From: Clavelina lepadiformis
Lineage: Eukaryota; Chordata; Ascidiacea; Aplousobranchia; Clavelinidae
Length of the DNA stretch: 64,000 nucleotides
NCBI RefSeq assembly: GCF_947623445.1
Contig: NC_135247.1
Span: 3,660,501 to 3,724,500 of the forward strand
Direction: 5' to 3'
The notes below the pieces were generated by a model, which saw only the letters and a list, made by a program, of their open reading frames with translations, ran no database searches and was not told the DNA's origin. Of the stretch, positions 63,066-64,000 are shown piece after piece. The position numbers and the translations under genes were made by a program. Each line of letters begins with the position of its first letter. Positions within the stretch are counted from its first letter, which is position 1.

Positions 63066-63345
63066 AGCTGCATGCGATTATAGCCCACTTTTAGAGCCAC
63101 AATTTCTCAGGTTTCATCCTGGTTAGCTCAGTAAGTCAAGGCTGACCGAAAGGCAGCAAAATTGATCTGCTTGATTTTTGATTGATTTCTGATTGAAATT
63201 TCATCTGCTTTTAACCCATTTCGCTCATTATGTAGGTAGGTAGTCATTCTAGACCCATTTTGGAAGAAGTTTATTTATTGAAATTTTAATAAAGATGAGC
63301 AAATTAATGTCAATCAATCAGCATAACTATTAACAGCGTAAATGA

Positions 63346-63365
63346 ATGACTAGTGGAATGTCAAA
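63346..63365 (+). promoter_or_regulatory. Shared 20-bp upstream motif, family gene E
   Basis: ATGACTAGTGGAATGTCAAA, 298 bp before the gene E start, the third copy of the motif seen before genes A and D. Confidence 0.5.
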
Positions 63366-63518
63366 CCTATAATTGCATACTATACTATTCAATGACGTAA
63401 AGATTAACGATTAACGGTAACTGTAGTATATTAAAATGAATCGGTTTTGTTAGCTTTTTGGGAAAAAACAAGTTATAGAAATCTAGACCGTTAAGTTTTG
63501 ACGTCTTACTGAAAGAGA

Positions 63519-63524
63519 TATAAA
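63519..63524 (+). promoter_or_regulatory. TATA box, family gene E
   Basis: TATAAA 139 bp before the start codon, at a position broadly like that of gene A. Confidence 0.4.
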
Positions 63525-63662
63525 CGGGTGTGAAAGACACTTCAGATTATATATCAAATGCTTGACACAAATGCCATACATATTTTGGATGATACCTCCA
63601 ACATAAAATCTTATTGTTATTTTGTTCTTTTCTGATGTTAAGGCGCAAACGGTAGCTTAAAA

Positions 63663-64000
63663 ATGGCAACAAATGAACGGATCCTTCATATGCTTCAACA
63701 CGTTGGACAAAACCGCAGTGTCGTGGTCGTGGACGACGAAAATTCCAAAAGGTGTCTCGTCCAAGAGGACCCTAAAAGACAAAAATCAGCACCTAGTAAG
63801 TTTGACATATTTTGCGACAATATTTATTCATTATGTACTCATACTCATGGCTTCACCGATTGCGATTTTAACCAGTAAGTACTTTTAACGAAAGCAAATG
63901 TAATTTATCACTATTTAGGTCGGGCAACGGTTGCTGGCAATACAAGACCTTTAGCTTCATTGGCGGCTACACTGAAACGGTTGAACGATGAAGAACGGAC
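63663..64000 (+). CDS. Unrecognised tandem-family gene E, cut by the window edge
   Basis: Exon 1 is 63663-63795; exon 2 begins at 63919 and runs off the window, with a 123-bp phase-1 intron. Exon 1 reads MATNERILHMLQHVGQNRSV, then VVVDDENSKRCLVQED. The visible part of exon 2 reads PLASLAATLKRLNDEER, the start of the conserved L.RL.DEE block. It is the most divergent exon 1 of the five. The rest lies beyond base 64000, and further family copies may follow. Confidence 0.82.

Larger units (their letters stand above)
61044..63662. other. Spacer between family genes D and E
   Basis: It contains the 3' end of gene D (AATAAA at 61146-61151), a possible TA-flanked element at 62054-62373, a shared upstream block at 62845-63065 and the 20-bp motif of gene E. 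No other coding sequence is supported. Confidence 0.5.

Noticed and set aside
63118-63156. tRNA-like GGTTAGCTCAGT text
   Set aside because: It resembles a D-arm, but no matching T-arm (GGTTCGAATC) or acceptor stem follows.

Overview
This is AT-rich eukaryotic DNA with GT-AG introns and conserved metazoan developmental genes. The exon-rich genes look chordate-like, and the compact introns and the recurring TAGGCCTA words suggest a tunicate (an ascidian such as Ciona). That placement is inference from gene content and style and was not tested.

Layout. (1) 1-7757: no supported gene; flank of a Wnt gene. (2) 7758-19214 (+): a Wnt6-type gene in six coding exons, with a plausible alternative first exon at 11162-11376. 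It is strongly aberrant: the serine that carries palmitoleate in other Wnts is cysteine, the C-terminal WCC motif is gone, and there is a 55-residue Lys/Arg-rich insert and a long N-terminal extension. (3) 19215-25338: intergenic, with a hAT-type miniature transposon (21685-21856, perfect 8-bp target duplication) and a weaker TA-flanked element. (4) 25339-39010 (+): a complete phospholipase C beta 4-type gene, 31 exons joined in frame to 1149 aa. (5) 39011-43382: intergenic, with a second hAT-type element (41497-41840) and a doubtful 89-codon ORF. (6) 43383-48308 (+): a DDX21/DDX50-type nucleolar DEAD-box helicase, 16 exons, 688 aa, whose Walker A lysine lies on a 20-nt micro-exon. (7) 48309-51076: intergenic, with a 743-bp element carrying repeated subterminal motifs. 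(8) 51077-64000: a cluster of at least five related two-exon genes (four +, one -) for 129-142 aa proteins that I do not recognise. All share a phase-1 intron of 112-133 bp. Several share upstream blocks, showing that whole units with promoters were duplicated; one upstream block has lost its gene. The last copy is cut by the window edge.

The Wnt, PLC-beta and helicase genes have no evident joint function; they are ordinary neighbours. The best candidates for something undescribed are the serine-to-cysteine Wnt6 and the tandem gene family with its conserved 20-bp upstream motif.
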